Source: Kiloniellaceae bacterium (lineage in GTDB: Bacteria > Pseudomonadota > Alphaproteobacteria > Kiloniellales > Kiloniellaceae). Taken from it: 64,000 nt of DNA. Positions 8,113 to 21,637 of the stretch are shown in pieces. Below the pieces are notes generated by a model. The model worked only from the letters and a program-made list of their open reading frames with translations. It was not told where the DNA came from and did no database searches. Every line of letters begins with the position of its first letter. Position 1 is the first letter of the stretch. Location of the stretch: NCBI GenBank assembly GCA_021776195.1, contig JAJFGK010000166.1, forward strand, positions 1 to 64,000, read 5' to 3'. Position numbers and translations under genes: made by a program.

Positions 8113-8604
8113 ATGACGGCCATGCGTGTGGCGGCCATGGTCTTCTTGTTCCTGCTCACCGTCCCGGGCTCGCCGGTGCGCGCCGAGGGGCTGCGCGTCA
8201 CCATCACCGAATTCGATTGCCGCCGGCTGGTGGAGTACCGGCCGCGCGACGATGTCGCCTATCGGCCGGGCATCGATGTCCAGGGCCGTGCCGTGGTGCC
8301 GGCCGACCTGCAGGGCGGCTATCAGCTCGACCTGCCGCGGGTCTATCGTTTCGACCTGACGGTCCAGCCCTTCGATCTCCACCAGGATCGCCGCCGGCGG
8401 CCCCGGCATTTCTCGCGCAGCGAAACCCGCTTTCATCGCGACCGGCCCGGGCGGCGGCACGACGCCGATCCACGCTTCGAAGAGACCGGTCTGGTGCTGG
8501 GCGAGATCGCCATCGACGCCGAGGGTCGGGCCTGGTTCAACGGCCGGCGCATCCAGACCGAGGCGCAGCGCGAATTGACTCGACTCTGCCAGAGCATCGA
8601 CTGA
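8113..8604 (+). CDS. Exported hypothetical protein
   Basis: A 163-residue protein with an N-terminal signal peptide (about residues 1-24, ending near VRAEG). The mature part begins with a strand-rich section (LRVTITEFDCRRLVEYRP) and has a basic, Arg/His-rich centre, then GLVLGEIAIDAEGRAWFNGR near the end. There is one Cys near each end of the mature chain, which could form a disulfide. I do not recognise a named family. A second ATG three codons in is also possible. It converges on the ppx gene. Confidence 0.7.
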   Translation: MTAMRVAAMVFLFLLTVPGSPVRAEGLRVTITEFDCRRLVEYRPRDDVAYRPGIDVQGRAVVPADLQGGYQLDLPRVYRFDLTVQPFDLHQDRRRRPRHFSRSETRFHRDRPGRRHDADPRFEETGLVLGEIAIDAEGRAWFNGRRIQTEAQRELTRLCQSID

Positions 8605-8634
8605 CCCGCCTGCCGTCCGAACCCCCGGCGGTGG

Positions 8635-10230
8635 TCAGCGGGGAAGCAGATCGGCGTCGGCGCGTTCTCTGACAAAGCGGTTGAGCTGGGCCAGCCGGCG
8701 CTCGACCCTGTCTCCCGGCCGATGTGGACCGGCGTCCCCGATCTCGAGGCGCGCCTGGCCCGACTCGAGGACGAGACGACAGCTGCCGAGCAAGTCTGCC
8801 GACCCGGCCGCGACGGCGTCGGCCAGGCGAAGGGCCAGACCCAGGAGCCGCGCCTTGCCCTGCCGTGCATCGGGAAGAAGTGCTGCCGCCGGAACCGGCG
8901 TCTCGCCGCCGCCGTAGCGCCAATAGATGGCCAGGGCGATAAAGACCCGTTCGGCGTGGTCGGCGGCCATCGTCGCTGCTGACAGAATCCGCTCCAGTGC
9001 CCGCTTGGCACGGTACTCCGGGTGTTCGCGCCAGGCGATGTCGGTCAAGTGGCCCACGACACGACGCAATCGAAGGTCTTCAGCGGTCTCGTTGGGAAAG
9101 AGCGCCGCCGTAAAGCCTGTGATGGCCGCGCCGAGATCTGTAATGCGGGCATCGCGGGCTGCCCATTCCCTGGCGAAATCGAGGAGCGGATCGCAGCCCT
9201 CGAGATCGCGACGCCTTTGGCCCCACAGCCAGCCTTCCCGCAGGCCGTAGGCGGAAAATTCAACCCGCCGCGCCTCGGCTTGGGCCACCAGCCGGCCCAA
9301 GACCAGGGCGGCAATCGGCAGGGTGTCGATTCGCTTGGCCGAAACGGCCGACAGCTTGCGCAGGGACGCTCCCTGCTGTTGGGCGATCAGGGCGCTCAAT
9401 TCCTTGATCCGCGAGCGGGGCAGGCCATAGCCGTGGATGATACGCAGCGGGTAGTCCTCCCAGGCCATCTGGAGCCGGCCCAACGCGCGCCAGGCACCGC
9501 CGACCGCCATGATTGCCGGGCGTTGCAGGTCACCCAGCCAGGCCAAGGACTGCAATGCATCGTCGATGTGACGGCGCAGCGCCTTGCCGCCGCCGGCGAC
9601 TTCGGCTTCGAGCCTGAGGCAGCCCAGGGGCAGGGTGGCCTGTTGATGGATTGCGCCGTCGCGCACGGCGATCAGCTCCAGGGACCCGCCGCCCAGGTCG
9701 CCAATAAGCCCGGTCGCCCCTGGCGTCCCCCAAAGCACGCCCTGTGCCGCAAGCTGGGCTTCTTCGACCCCGGAAAGCACCCGCACCGGGTGTCCGTAGA
9801 GCGCTTCGATCTTCGCCACGAAGCGGGCCCCGTCCTCGGCCTCGCGCACGGCGGCGGTTGCCAGCAACTCCAGCCCTTCGCATGACATCGCCGCGGCAAT
9901 GGCGATGAAGCGTTCCAAATTGTCCAAGGCAATGGGAATCGCAGACGGATGAAGCTGATTGCTCTGTGCCAGCGATCGACCCAGGCCGCACAAGATTTTC
10001 TCGTTGTAGAGGATGGTGGGGACGGCCTCGTCGCCGGCGAAGACCACCAGTCGAACCGAATTGGAGCCAATATCCACCACCGCCAGGCGCCTGCGCGGGG
10101 ACTGGACCCGGGCTGGTCGTGCCAGCTTTTTCGGGGCCCTTTTCTGTGCTGCGATATCGCGACCCCCATCCGACAATGGCGTGGATGCGAAGATTAGCGC
10201 CTTCAGGGAGGATTCGGGGAGCTTCTTCAT
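8635..10230 (-). CDS. ppx: Ppx/GppA exopolyphosphatase
   Basis: A Ppx/GppA-family phosphatase with the two ASKHA-fold phosphate loops, AVVDIGSNSVRLVVF (about residues 49-63) and GLIGDLGGGSLELIAV. Both halves are followed by the helical C-terminal region seen in full-length exopolyphosphatases. Such enzymes remove terminal phosphates from polyphosphate or hydrolyse pppGpp. The annotated 531 residues include a basic N-terminal segment of about 45 residues with no clear ribosome site, so the true start may be downstream. A polyphosphate kinase 2 gene lies 0.8 kb away on the other strand, which supports a polyphosphate role over pppGpp hydrolysis. Confidence 0.88.
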   Translation of the reverse strand: MKKLPESSLKALIFASTPLSDGGRDIAAQKRAPKKLARPARVQSPRRRLAVVDIGSNSVRLVVFAGDEAVPTILYNEKILCGLGRSLAQSNQLHPSAIPIALDNLERFIAIAAAMSCEGLELLATAAVREAEDGARFVAKIEALYGHPVRVLSGVEEAQLAAQGVLWGTPGATGLIGDLGGGSLELIAVRDGAIHQQATLPLGCLRLEAEVAGGGKALRRHIDDALQSLAWLGDLQRPAIMAVGGAWRALGRLQMAWEDYPLRIIHGYGLPRSRIKELSALIAQQQGASLRKLSAVSAKRIDTLPIAALVLGRLVAQAEARRVEFSAYGLREGWLWGQRRRDLEGCDPLLDFAREWAARDARITDLGAAITGFTAALFPNETAEDLRLRRVVGHLTDIAWREHPEYRAKRALERILSAATMAADHAERVFIALAIYWRYGGGETPVPAAALLPDARQGKARLLGLALRLADAVAAGSADLLGSCRLVLESGQARLEIGDAGPHRPGDRVERRLAQLNRFVRERADADLLPR

Positions 10231-10323
10231 CCGGACCGCTGGATCGGTCCTCCAGTCCGGCAGTCCTGTTTTACTCGGTCAGTCGTTGTTACAGATTGGC
10301 GGCCCACGCCTGGCGGAGCCTTG

Positions 10324-10848
10324 ATGCCCATGAAAACATTGTTGCTCCTGCGTCATGCCAAGTCGGACTGGAGCGATCCGTGCCTGGCCGACTTCGACCG
10401 CCCGCTCGCTTCACGGGGCCGCAAGGCCGCCGCGCGGATGGCGGCCTGGATGCAAGAACGTGGCTGGTTGCCAGACAGGGTGCTCTGCTCGCCGGCGCGG
10501 CGCGCGATTGAAACCTGGAACCTGGCCGCTCCGCACCTGGCGTGCGACCCGGAGGTTCGATCGCAGCGCACCCTCTATCTGGCGTCGCCGGCGCAGATCT
10601 TGCGCCAGGTGCGGCACACGCCCGAGCACTGTAAGAACGTCCTGGTCATCGGCCACAATCCCGGCCTCGAAGAACTCTGCCGTGGCCTGGCGGGGCCCAA
10701 ATCGAATGAAAAGGCCCTGGACCGGCTGGCCGAAAAGTTCCCCACCGCGGCCTTGGCCCGGGTTCGCTGCGCGGTCGATGGCTGGGGCCGGTTCGATCCG
10801 GATTCGGCGCGTTTGACCCATCTGCTTCGGCCCAAGGATCGCCCCTGA
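10324..10848 (+). CDS. SixA-type histidine phosphatase
   Basis: A histidine-phosphatase-superfamily protein of 174 residues. The phosphorylated histidine lies in LLLRHAKSDWSD at the N-terminus, and the second catalytic histidine in VIGHNPGLEEL near the middle. Members of the SixA group act on phosphohistidine proteins or small phosphate esters. Start candidates are TTG 10321, ATG 10324 and ATG 10330; ATG 10324 has the best spacing to GGCGGAG. It sits between ppx (divergent) and ppk2. Confidence 0.85.
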   Translation: MPMKTLLLLRHAKSDWSDPCLADFDRPLASRGRKAAARMAAWMQERGWLPDRVLCSPARRAIETWNLAAPHLACDPEVRSQRTLYLASPAQILRQVRHTPEHCKNVLVIGHNPGLEELCRGLAGPKSNEKALDRLAEKFPTAALARVRCAVDGWGRFDPDSARLTHLLRPKDRP

Positions 10849-11018
10849 CTCGCCAGGGTGAATCCATGCATCGCTGCCTCAGCTCCCCGTCTTCGCGCAT
10901 CGTCGTTCCATTCAGTCGTGGCCGGTGGGCGGCCGCCAGTTGATTTCAATCAATGCAGAGCCAGACATTGCTCGCAAAATCAAAGAGACAATGGATCGTG
11001 CAGAGGTCGGAGGGAAAA

Positions 11019-12161
11019 ATGGAGCCGAAAAACCGGGGCAACTCGCGTGCCGCCCAGATAGAGGCGCGCCCCGCGGCGGAACCGCTATCGCCGCCGGCCG
11101 CCGCGGACCCGCCGGCTCCAGAAACCAAAAAACCCGCCCGCAAACGAAAAACCAGTGCGACCAAGGCCAGTGCGTCGGCCAGCGGCGGCAAGGCAAGAAA
11201 GCGCGCGGCACCGCTAGCGGTGGAGGCTGCGTCGGCTTCGGCGGTGGGCATGTTGGGCGCGGTGCCCAGAAAAGGGAGTGTGCTCCACGCCCTGGCGGAG
11301 ATGCGCCATGATCCCGAGGCGGTCCGCCTGGCGTTCGAGACCGGTGCTTATCCCTACAAGTCGAAACTGAAAAGGCCAGGTTACGAAAAACGAAAGGCGG
11401 AGCTGCAGGTCGAGTTGCTCAAGGTCCAGAACTGGGTCCAGGAAACCGGCGAGCGGATCGTGCTTCTCTTCGAAGGGCGCGATGCGGCGGGCAAGGGCGG
11501 CACCATCAAGCGCTTCATGGAGCACCTCAATCCCCGCGGCGCGCGCGTCGTGGCCCTCGCCAAACCGGGAGAACGCGAACGCAGCCAATGGTTCTTCCAG
11601 CGCTACATCGAGCATCTGCCGGCGGCCGGCGAGATCGTTCTTTTCGACCGTTCCTGGTACAACCGGGCCGGCGTCGAGCGGGTGATGGGTTTTTGTTCGC
11701 CGAACGAGTACCTGGAGTTCATGCGCCAGTGTCCCGAGCTCGAGCGCATGTTGGTCCGCAGCGGCATCCGCCTGTTCAAGTACTACTTCTCGGTCACCAA
11801 GGAAGAACAGCTCCGCCGCTTCACGGCGCGCTCGACGGACCCGCTCAAGCGCTGGAAGCTGTCGCCGGTCGACCGGGCGTCGCTCGGCAAATGGGACGAC
11901 TACACCGAGGCCAAGGAGGCGATGTTCTTCTATACGGACACCGCCGATTCCCCCTGGGTCATCGTCAAGTCGGACGACAAGAAGCGGGCGCGTCTCAACT
12001 GCATGGAGCATTTCCTGGCGTCATTGCCCTATCCGGACAAGGACAGACACATCCTGCGGGCGCCGGATCCTCTGATCGTTGGAAAATCCGGGCATGTGAT
12101 CGGGCGCGCGGACCACCTGTTGGACAAGACCGTCCACCCCGAGCTGCGGCGCTCGGTCTAG
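11019..12161 (+). CDS. ppk2: Polyphosphate kinase 2
   Basis: A PPK2-family kinase of 380 residues, which transfers phosphate between polyphosphate and nucleotides. The Walker A motif FEGRDAAGKGGTIKR and the DRSWYNRAGVERVMGF segment (Walker B region) mark a single PPK2 domain over roughly residues 95-355. The first 70 or so residues are a low-complexity Ala/Lys/Pro linker of unknown use. The start at ATG 11019 is fixed by a GGAGGG ribosome site; the upstream extension is rejected. With ppx and the SixA-type gene it forms a polyphosphate neighbourhood. Whether it favours ADP or GDP cannot be told here. Confidence 0.9.
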   Translation: MEPKNRGNSRAAQIEARPAAEPLSPPAAADPPAPETKKPARKRKTSATKASASASGGKARKRAAPLAVEAASASAVGMLGAVPRKGSVLHALAEMRHDPEAVRLAFETGAYPYKSKLKRPGYEKRKAELQVELLKVQNWVQETGERIVLLFEGRDAAGKGGTIKRFMEHLNPRGARVVALAKPGERERSQWFFQRYIEHLPAAGEIVLFDRSWYNRAGVERVMGFCSPNEYLEFMRQCPELERMLVRSGIRLFKYYFSVTKEEQLRRFTARSTDPLKRWKLSPVDRASLGKWDDYTEAKEAMFFYTDTADSPWVIVKSDDKKRARLNCMEHFLASLPYPDKDRHILRAPDPLIVGKSGHVIGRADHLLDKTVHPELRRSV

Positions 12162-12249
12162 CCCCCTTTGGGGCGGCCGCGCCGCTCGATCAAATTCAGA
12201 TGGGCGCGCCAGGTGCCCCCGAACGCGCATCACGTGCGGTTGTTTTGCT

Positions 12250-12277
12250 TTGCAAGGCTTGGGCCCTGACCTATACA
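12250..12277 (+). promoter_or_regulatory. Likely promoter for lolC-lolD
   Basis: TTGCAA at 12250-12255 and TATACA at 12272-12277 are separated by 16 bases, in the AT-richer part of the 218-base gap between ppk2 and the lolC/E gene. It would give a leader of about 100 bases. The match is by eye. Confidence 0.4.
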
Positions 12278-12379
12278 AATGCCGCCGTGCGGACGCGATC
12301 CGCGCGCGTGGCGCGTGCCTCCCTTGCCCGAGGGGCCGTGTGAGCGCATCCCGGTGGGCCGACGGAGAGGAGGCTGCAG

Positions 12380-13627
12380 GTGATTTTCGGCGCCTTCGAG
12401 CGCATGGTCTCCATGCGATATCTGCGGGCCCGCCGCCAGGAGGGCTTCATCTCCGTCATCGCCGGCTTTTCCCTCTTGGGTATCGCCCTGGGCGTGGCCA
12501 CGCTGATTATCGTCATGGCGGTGATGAACGGCTTCCGCGAGGAGCTGCTGGGCCGGATCCTCGGGGTGAATGGGCATCTCTCGGTTTTCGCTCATGACGG
12601 GCGGATCGAGGAGTACGACGAACTGGCGCGAAAGCTGCGCGCCATCGCCTCGGTGACCTCGGCCAACGCCCAGATCCATGCCCAGGTCATGGTGACCGCC
12701 AAGACGCTATCGGCCGGCGGCATCGTGCGCGGCGTCAAACCGGAGGACCTCAAGACCCGGGCGCTGATCGCCGATAACATCGAGGCCGGCAGCCTCGATA
12801 GCTTCCAGGGCCAGGACAGCGTCCTGATCGGCACCCGCCTGGCGCAGCAACTGGGCGTGACGGTGGACGATTCGATCACCCTGGTCTCGCCCTCGGGCGA
12901 CACCACGGTCCTGGGGCCGCTGCCGCGCCTGAAGAGCTACCGCGTGGCCGGCCTCTTCGAGGTCGGCATGTACGAGTACGACAATTCGTTCATCTATATG
13001 CCGCTGGAGGCGGCCCAGGTCTTCTTCCGCCTGAAAGGCGCGGCCAACGCCATGGAGGTCTTTCTCCGGGACCCCGAACAGATCGGCGCCGAGCGCTGGA
13101 AGATCAACGAGGTGCTGGGCCGCGACTACCGGAGTTACGACTGGCAGCAATCCAACAGCTCCTTCTTCAACGCGATCCAGGTCGAACGCAACGTGATGTT
13201 CCTGATCCTGTCGCTGATTATCCTGGTGGCGGCCTTCAATATCCTCTCGGGCCAAACCATGCTGGTGAAGGACAAGGGGCGCGACATCGCGATTCTGCGC
13301 ACCATGGGGGCGACCCGCGGCATGGTGCTGCGGATCTTCTTCCTGAGCGGCGCCTCGATCGGGGTGATCGGCACCATCGCCGGCTTCGCTCTGGGTCTGG
13401 CCTTCGCCGAGAACATCGAGACCATCCGACAGTGGCTGCAGAGCCTGACCGGGTCCAAGCTGTTCCCCGAGGAGATCTATTTCCTGTCGCGCCTGCCGGC
13501 GGTCGTCGATACCAAGGAGGTCGTGCAGGTCGTCGGCATGGCCCTCTTCTGGTCCTTCCTGGCGCCGCTCTGGCCGGCCTGGCGCGCGGCACGCCTCGAT
13601 CCCGTCGAGGCCCTGCGCTATGAATGA
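12380..13627 (+). CDS. lolC: Lipoprotein-releasing permease LolC/LolE
   Basis: A 415-residue inner-membrane permease of the FtsX/MacB type. It has a first membrane helix at about residues 23-48, a large periplasmic domain, and three C-terminal helices from about residue 270 to 405. The N-terminal [34 protein letters not shown] is typical of LolC/E. With LolD it extracts lipoproteins from the inner membrane and hands them to LolA. Only one permease is seen, so it probably works as a homodimer, as in other alphaproteobacteria. Translation starts at GTG 12380 with GGAGAGGAGG upstream. Its end overlaps the lolD start by eight bases. Confidence 0.92.
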   Translation: MIFGAFERMVSMRYLRARRQEGFISVIAGFSLLGIALGVATLIIVMAVMNGFREELLGRILGVNGHLSVFAHDGRIEEYDELARKLRAIASVTSANAQIHAQVMVTAKTLSAGGIVRGVKPEDLKTRALIADNIEAGSLDSFQGQDSVLIGTRLAQQLGVTVDDSITLVSPSGDTTVLGPLPRLKSYRVAGLFEVGMYEYDNSFIYMPLEAAQVFFRLKGAANAMEVFLRDPEQIGAERWKINEVLGRDYRSYDWQQSNSSFFNAIQVERNVMFLILSLIILVAAFNILSGQTMLVKDKGRDIAILRTMGATRGMVLRIFFLSGASIGVIGTIAGFALGLAFAENIETIRQWLQSLTGSKLFPEEIYFLSRLPAVVDTKEVVQVVGMALFWSFLAPLWPAWRAARLDPVEALRYE

Positions 13628-14420
13628 CCGCCCGGACACAACCGATGCCGGCGGCCTCGCGCTGCTCGGCGTCAACCGGACCTTCCATCAGGCCGGCAAG
13701 ACGCTGGAGGTGCTGCGGGAGGCCAATCTCGAGGTCCGGCCGGGCGAGATGGTGGCCCTGGTCGGGCCCTCCGGCGCCGGCAAGTCCACGCTGCTGCACG
13801 TCGCCGGCCTGCTGGAGCGCCCGGACAGCGGCGACGTCCTGATCGAGGGCCGCGCGGCCGGCCGGCTGTCGGACCGCGAGCGGACCCTGTTGCGGCGCGA
13901 TACGATCGGTTTTGTCTACCAGTATCACCACCTGCTGCCGGAATTCTCGGCGCGCGAGAACATCGTCGTGCCGCAGATGATCGCCGGCCTGTCGCGCCGA
14001 CTGGCGGGCAGCCGCGCCGACGAGCTCTTGGCGACGGTTGGGCTGGCCGACCGGGCCAGCCATCGGCCGGGCCTGCTGTCGGGCGGCGAGCAGCAGCGCG
14101 TCGCCATCGCCCGGGCGCTGGCCAATGCGCCGCGCATCCTGCTGGCCGACGAGCCCACCGGGAACCTCGATCCCGAGACCGGCGAGCGGGTCTTCGACCT
14201 GTTGGTGAAGCTGGCCCACGGCGCCGGCCTGGCGGCCCTGATCGCGACTCACAACATGGCGCTGGCACGGCGCATGGACCGGATGCTGCGCCTGGAAGGC
14301 GGGGCGGTCGTCGAGGCCGACCCCACTCAGGCGGGACTCGACCAGCCCGCGGCGGACCCGGCGGCGGCCCAACGTTTCGCCGGCCGCCAGTGGAACATCA
14401 AGTTCCAGAACAAAGATTAG
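13620..14420 (+). CDS. lolD: Lipoprotein-releasing ATPase LolD
   Basis: A 266-residue ABC ATPase. Walker A is [12 protein letters not shown], the signature is [15 protein letters not shown] and Walker B is [12 protein letters not shown], in the usual order. Similarity and context, overlapping the lolC/E gene, identify it as the ATPase of the lipoprotein-release complex. The C-terminal 35 residues are an extension rich in Ala, Asp and Gln past the normal LolD end. Confidence 0.93.
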   Translation: MNDRPDTTDAGGLALLGVNRTFHQAGKTLEVLREANLEVRPGEMVALVGPSGAGKSTLLHVAGLLERPDSGDVLIEGRAAGRLSDRERTLLRRDTIGFVYQYHHLLPEFSARENIVVPQMIAGLSRRLAGSRADELLATVGLADRASHRPGLLSGGEQQRVAIARALANAPRILLADEPTGNLDPETGERVFDLLVKLAHGAGLAALIATHNMALARRMDRMLRLEGGAVVEADPTQAGLDQPAADPAAAQRFAGRQWNIKFQNKD

Positions 14421-14476
14421 CGGGTTGTCCACCAAAATCCACTGACAGAATCGGGCGGGGCTGGCAGTCTTGCGGG

Positions 14477-17938
<3,462 letters not shown>

Positions 17939-17983
17939 CCTGTTTGCCGCGGTTTAAAAGGACCCGGTCGCCCGAACTTTCCC

Positions 17984-18012
17984 TTGCAATAGGGGACTTC
18001 CGGGGATATCAC
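17984..18012 (+). promoter_or_regulatory. Likely rpsB promoter
   Basis: TTGCAA at 17984-17989 and TATCAC at 18007-18012 are 17 bases apart. A start near 18019 would leave a leader of about 115 bases before rpsB. This is the best-looking promoter in the gap after dnaE, but the -10 element is imperfect. Confidence 0.4.
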
Positions 18013-18030
18013 CCGGCCACCCTAAATCAC

Positions 18031-18110
18031 ACGCGGGGCTTGGCGGCTTGAACGGGGAGACATCCCGTCCGGTCGCTCCGGTGCCTTCCTTCGGGAAGGC
18101 GACTCCCCGC
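18031..18110 (+). promoter_or_regulatory. Structured rpsB leader
   Basis: The 5' leader of rpsB can fold strongly. A hairpin of seven pairs, GCCTTCC at 18083-18089 and GGAAGGC at 18094-18100, is closed by a TTCG tetraloop. It is enclosed by a possible outer stem between GGGGAG (18054-18059) and CTCCCC (18103-18108). Ribosomal protein S2 is autoregulated through its leader in other bacteria, so this may be the S2-binding element. That role is inferred. Confidence 0.45.
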
Positions 18111-18135
18111 GGCGGACCAACCGGAGAAGAAAACG

Positions 18136-19137
18136 ATGACCTTTCCGACCTTCACTATGCGTGAGCTGCTCGAAGCCGGCGCCCACTTCGGCCACACCAC
18201 CCGGCGCTGGAACCCGAAGATGGCGGGCTACATCTTCGGCATTCGCAACGGCATCCACATCATCGACCTGCAGCAGACGGCGCCGCTGCTCCACCAGGCT
18301 CTGGTGGCGGTGCGCGACGTGGTCGCGGCCGGTGGCCGGGTGCTCTTCGTGGGCACCAAGCGCCAGGCGAGCGAAAAGGTCTCGGAAGCCGGCAAACGCT
18401 GCGGCCAGTACTACGTCAACCACCGCTGGCTTGGCGGCATGTTGACCAACTGGAAGACCATTTCCAACTCGATCAAGCGCTTGAAGAGCGTCGACGAGCA
18501 GCTTTCCAGCGACATTGCCGGCCTGACCAAGAAGGAAATCCTCAACCTGACCCGCGAGCGCGACAAACTGGACCGCGCGCTGGGCGGCATCAAGGACATG
18601 GGCGGCATACCCGACATTATTTTCGTGATCGACACGGTGAAAGAGCACATCGCCATTCAGGAGGCGACCAAGCTCGGCATTCCGGTGGTCGCGGTGCTCG
18701 ACAGCAACGCCGATCCCGAGGGCGTGTCCTTCCCGATTCCGGGCAACGACGACGCCACCCGGGCGATCCACCTCTACTGCGACCTCATCGCAGATGCCGT
18801 GCTGGATGGCATTCAGCAAGAACTGATTGCGTCCGGGAGCGATATCGGCGAGGCCGAGGAGGTGATCGCCGAGCCCGTTGTCGCCGAGCCCGTTGTCGCC
18901 GCGGAGCCGGCGGCGGCTGACAAGCCCGCCGATGCCCCGGCCGCTGAGACCCCGGCCGCTGAGGCTCCGGCCGCTGAGGCTCCGGCCCCGGCCGCTGAGG
19001 CGCCGGCCGAAGCAGAGGCACCGGCCCCGGCCGCCGAGGCCCCGGCGCAAGCCGAGGCCCCCGTGAAGGAGGCGGCAACCACCGACGCCACGGCAGCGCC
19101 CAAGGACAGCGATGCCGACGCGAGCGTGAAGGCCTAG
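18136..19137 (+). CDS. rpsB: 30S ribosomal protein S2, extended
   Basis: S2, a primary component of the head of the 30S subunit. The core (about residues 1-240) is standard, starting [28 protein letters not shown]. After it comes a C-terminal tail of about 95 residues made almost only of Ala, Pro, Glu and Asp, in near-repeats of EAPA. That makes 333 residues against about 240 in E. coli. Similar acidic tails occur in some alphaproteobacterial S2 proteins. It is followed by tsf, the usual partner. Confidence 0.96.
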   Translation: MTFPTFTMRELLEAGAHFGHTTRRWNPKMAGYIFGIRNGIHIIDLQQTAPLLHQALVAVRDVVAAGGRVLFVGTKRQASEKVSEAGKRCGQYYVNHRWLGGMLTNWKTISNSIKRLKSVDEQLSSDIAGLTKKEILNLTRERDKLDRALGGIKDMGGIPDIIFVIDTVKEHIAIQEATKLGIPVVAVLDSNADPEGVSFPIPGNDDATRAIHLYCDLIADAVLDGIQQELIASGSDIGEAEEVIAEPVVAEPVVAAEPAAADKPADAPAAETPAAEAPAAEAPAPAAEAPAEAEAPAPAAEAPAQAEAPVKEAATTDATAAPKDSDADASVKA

Positions 19138-19202
19138 CCGACTAAGTTTTTCCCTTCTGGTTCAGTTTACTGCGACGATTATCTGTGAGAGAGGATTGAG
19201 AG

Positions 19203-20132
19203 ATGGCTGCGATCACCGCTGCGCTTGTCAAAGAGCTGCGCGAGACTACGGGCGCTGGCATGATGGACTGCAAGAACGCGCTCAAAGAGGTCGATGGCGA
19301 CGTTGAAGCCGCCGTGGATTGGCTGCGCAAGAAGGGCTTGGCGGCGGCGGCGAAGAAGGCCGGACGGGTTGCCGCCGAAGGGCTGGTCGGGATTGCCGTG
19401 GCGGGGCCGAAGGGCGCCGTGATCGAGGTCAACGCCGAAACCGACTTTGTCGCGCGCAACGAGACCTTCCAGGAGTTCGTTCGGACCTGTGCCGGGATCG
19501 CGCTCGAGAGCGGCGGCGATATGGAACGGCTCCAGGCCGCACCCTTTCCGGGCACCGAGCGGACCGTGGCCGAACAGCTCACCCACCTGATCGCGACCAT
19601 CGGCGAGAACATGTCGCTGCGTCGCGTCGCACTGCTGGAGGTCGGCGCCGGTGCGGTCGAGGGCTACGTGCACAATCAGGTCGCCCCACAGCTTGGCAAG
19701 ATCGGCGTTCTGGTGGCGCTGGAGTCGAGCGGCGACAGCACCAAGGTGGGCACCCTGGCCAAGCAATTGGCGATGCATGTCGCCGCGACGTCGCCCCTTG
19801 CCGTGGACCGGGACGGTGTCGACGCCTCGGCGCTCGATCGCGAACGCGAGATTTTGAGCGATCAGGCGCGGGCCAGCGGCAAGCCCGAGGAGATCATCGC
19901 CAAGATGGTCGAGGGCCGTCTGCGCAAGTATTATGAGGAAAACTGCCTTCTCGAGCAGGTCTTCGTAATCGATGGCGAGAGCAAAGTGGGCAAGGCGATC
20001 GACGCCGCGGGCGCGGATGCCGGCGGACCCATTGCTCTGAAGAACTTTGAACGTTTTCAGCTCGGCGAGGGCATCGAGAAGGAAGAGACCGATTTCGCCG
20101 CCGAGGTGGCCGCGACCCTAGGCCAGGACTGA
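19203..20132 (+). CDS. tsf: Elongation factor Ts
   Basis: EF-Ts, the nucleotide exchange factor that recharges EF-Tu with GTP. At 309 residues it has the N-terminal UBA-like domain ([21 protein letters not shown]), the conserved core beginning [12 protein letters not shown], and the C-terminal [12 protein letters not shown] segment. The 65-base gap to rpsB holds no strong terminator, so the two are probably cotranscribed. Confidence 0.97.
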   Translation: MAAITAALVKELRETTGAGMMDCKNALKEVDGDVEAAVDWLRKKGLAAAAKKAGRVAAEGLVGIAVAGPKGAVIEVNAETDFVARNETFQEFVRTCAGIALESGGDMERLQAAPFPGTERTVAEQLTHLIATIGENMSLRRVALLEVGAGAVEGYVHNQVAPQLGKIGVLVALESSGDSTKVGTLAKQLAMHVAATSPLAVDRDGVDASALDREREILSDQARASGKPEEIIAKMVEGRLRKYYEENCLLEQVFVIDGESKVGKAIDAAGADAGGPIALKNFERFQLGEGIEKEETDFAAEVAATLGQD

Positions 20133-20294
20133 GTGCCGGCAGATTGTCCCCGGCAAAGCCCTCTGCCCCCTTCATAGCGGTCGCGCGGTCACCCCGAATC
20201 GGATAGAATCGCCGAGGATTCCCGAACACGGGCGAGTCCCAACGTTCTTGTCACACGGCCGCGAGACCGCGCGGGCGCGCCAAGGGGAGATATC

Positions 20295-21032
20295 ATGACC
20301 GCCACCACAGGGGCGAACCCGGCCTACAAGCGTGTCTTGCTGAAAATCTCCGGCGAAGCGCTGATGGGCGCGCGCGATTACGGTCTCGACCCTGACATGG
20401 TGGAGCAGATCGCCAAGGATATCCGCGCCGTGCGCGACCTTGGGGTCGAGGTTTGCCTGGTGGTCGGCGGGGGTAACATCTTCCGGGGTCTTTCAGGGGC
20501 GGCGGCCGGCATGGACCGCGCCACGGCGGATCACATGGGCATGCTGGCCACGGTCATCAACGCGCTGGCCATGCAGAACGCCCTGGAAGCCCTCGGCGTT
20601 CAGACCCGCGTTCAGTCGGCCATCCCGATGTCGACGGTGGCCGAGCCCTATATCAGGCGGCGCGCCGTCCGGCACATGGAAAAGGGCCGCATCGTCATCT
20701 TCGGCGCGGGCACCGGCAACCCCTTCTTCACCACCGATACGGCGGCGGCCCTGCGGGCCTCCGAAATGGGCTGCGAGGCGCTCTTGAAGGGCACCAAGGT
20801 CGACGGCGTCTACGATTCCGACCCGACGCGTAACGATCAGGCGCAACGCTACGAGCGTCTGAGCTACATGGAGGTCTTCCGGCGCGATCTGGGGGTGATG
20901 GACCACGCCGCGATTTCGCTTGCGCGGGAGAACAAGATTCCCATTCTAGTCTTCTCAATATACGATTCTGGCGCCTTTTCCCGCGTTCTCTGCGGCGAGG
21001 GGCGCTTTACGATAGTCGAAGGGGAGGATTGA
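20295..21032 (+). CDS. pyrH: UMP kinase
   Basis: A 245-residue hexameric uridylate kinase of the amino-acid-kinase fold that phosphorylates UMP to UDP for RNA and DNA precursors. The N-terminal [14 protein letters not shown] holds the phosphate-binding loop, and [10 protein letters not shown] plus [17 protein letters not shown] are family signatures. It begins after a 162-base gap with an AAGGGGAG ribosome site. A TAGAAT near 20204 might be a -10 element for a promoter of its own. The frr start lies three bases past its stop. Confidence 0.97.
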   Translation: MTATTGANPAYKRVLLKISGEALMGARDYGLDPDMVEQIAKDIRAVRDLGVEVCLVVGGGNIFRGLSGAAAGMDRATADHMGMLATVINALAMQNALEALGVQTRVQSAIPMSTVAEPYIRRRAVRHMEKGRIVIFGAGTGNPFFTTDTAAALRASEMGCEALLKGTKVDGVYDSDPTRNDQAQRYERLSYMEVFRRDLGVMDHAAISLARENKIPILVFSIYDSGAFSRVLCGEGRFTIVEGED

Positions 21033-21035
21033 GGT

Positions 21036-21593
21036 ATGGCGGATCCCGACCTAAGCGATACGCAGCGGCGCATGGATGGGGCTTTGACGGCCCTGCATCG
21101 CGAGTTTGCCGGACTTCGCACCGGACGGGCATCGGTGAGCCTTCTGGAGCCGATCAATGTCGACGCCTATGGCGCCAGCATGCCGATGAATCAGGTCGGC
21201 ACGATTTCGGTCCCGGAGGCGCGCATGATATCGGTGCAGGTCTGGGACCGATCCCTGGTGTCGGCGGTCGAAAAGTCGATACGCGACTCCGGTCTGGGGC
21301 TCAATCCAATGACCGATGGGCAGGTCGTACGGGTGCCAATCCCGGCCTTGACGGAGGAACGCCGGGTCGAATTGAGCCGGGTGGCCGGAAAGTATGCCGA
21401 ACAGGCCCGCGTCGCGGTTCGGAACGTGCGGCGCGACGGCATGGAGTTGCTCAAGAAGATGGAAAAGGACGGCGACCTTTCGCAAGACGAGCAGCACATG
21501 TGGGGCGAAGAGGTGCAGACCATGACCGACGAGCACATTCAAAAGATCGACGATCTGTTTGCCCAAAAAGAAGAAGAGATCATGCAGGTCTGA
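21036..21593 (+). CDS. frr: Ribosome recycling factor
   Basis: RRF, which splits post-termination ribosomes with EF-G. The 185-residue length matches the family exactly. The segments [14 protein letters not shown], the hinge region around [20 protein letters not shown], and the C-terminal helix [20 protein letters not shown] are as expected. It is coupled to pyrH. Confidence 0.97.
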   Translation: MADPDLSDTQRRMDGALTALHREFAGLRTGRASVSLLEPINVDAYGASMPMNQVGTISVPEARMISVQVWDRSLVSAVEKSIRDSGLGLNPMTDGQVVRVPIPALTEERRVELSRVAGKYAEQARVAVRNVRRDGMELLKKMEKDGDLSQDEQHMWGEEVQTMTDEHIQKIDDLFAQKEEEIMQV

Positions 21594-21637
21594 GCCGGAC
21601 CCGGTCGAGAGCGGTCCTCCAAGACAGGGAGCACTGG

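Noticed and set aside
7821..12380. Missing proS between the DUF1467 gene and lolC
   Set aside because: I recall DUF1467-proS-lolC order in many alphaproteobacteria, and proS is not here, but I cannot check how general that is from this window.
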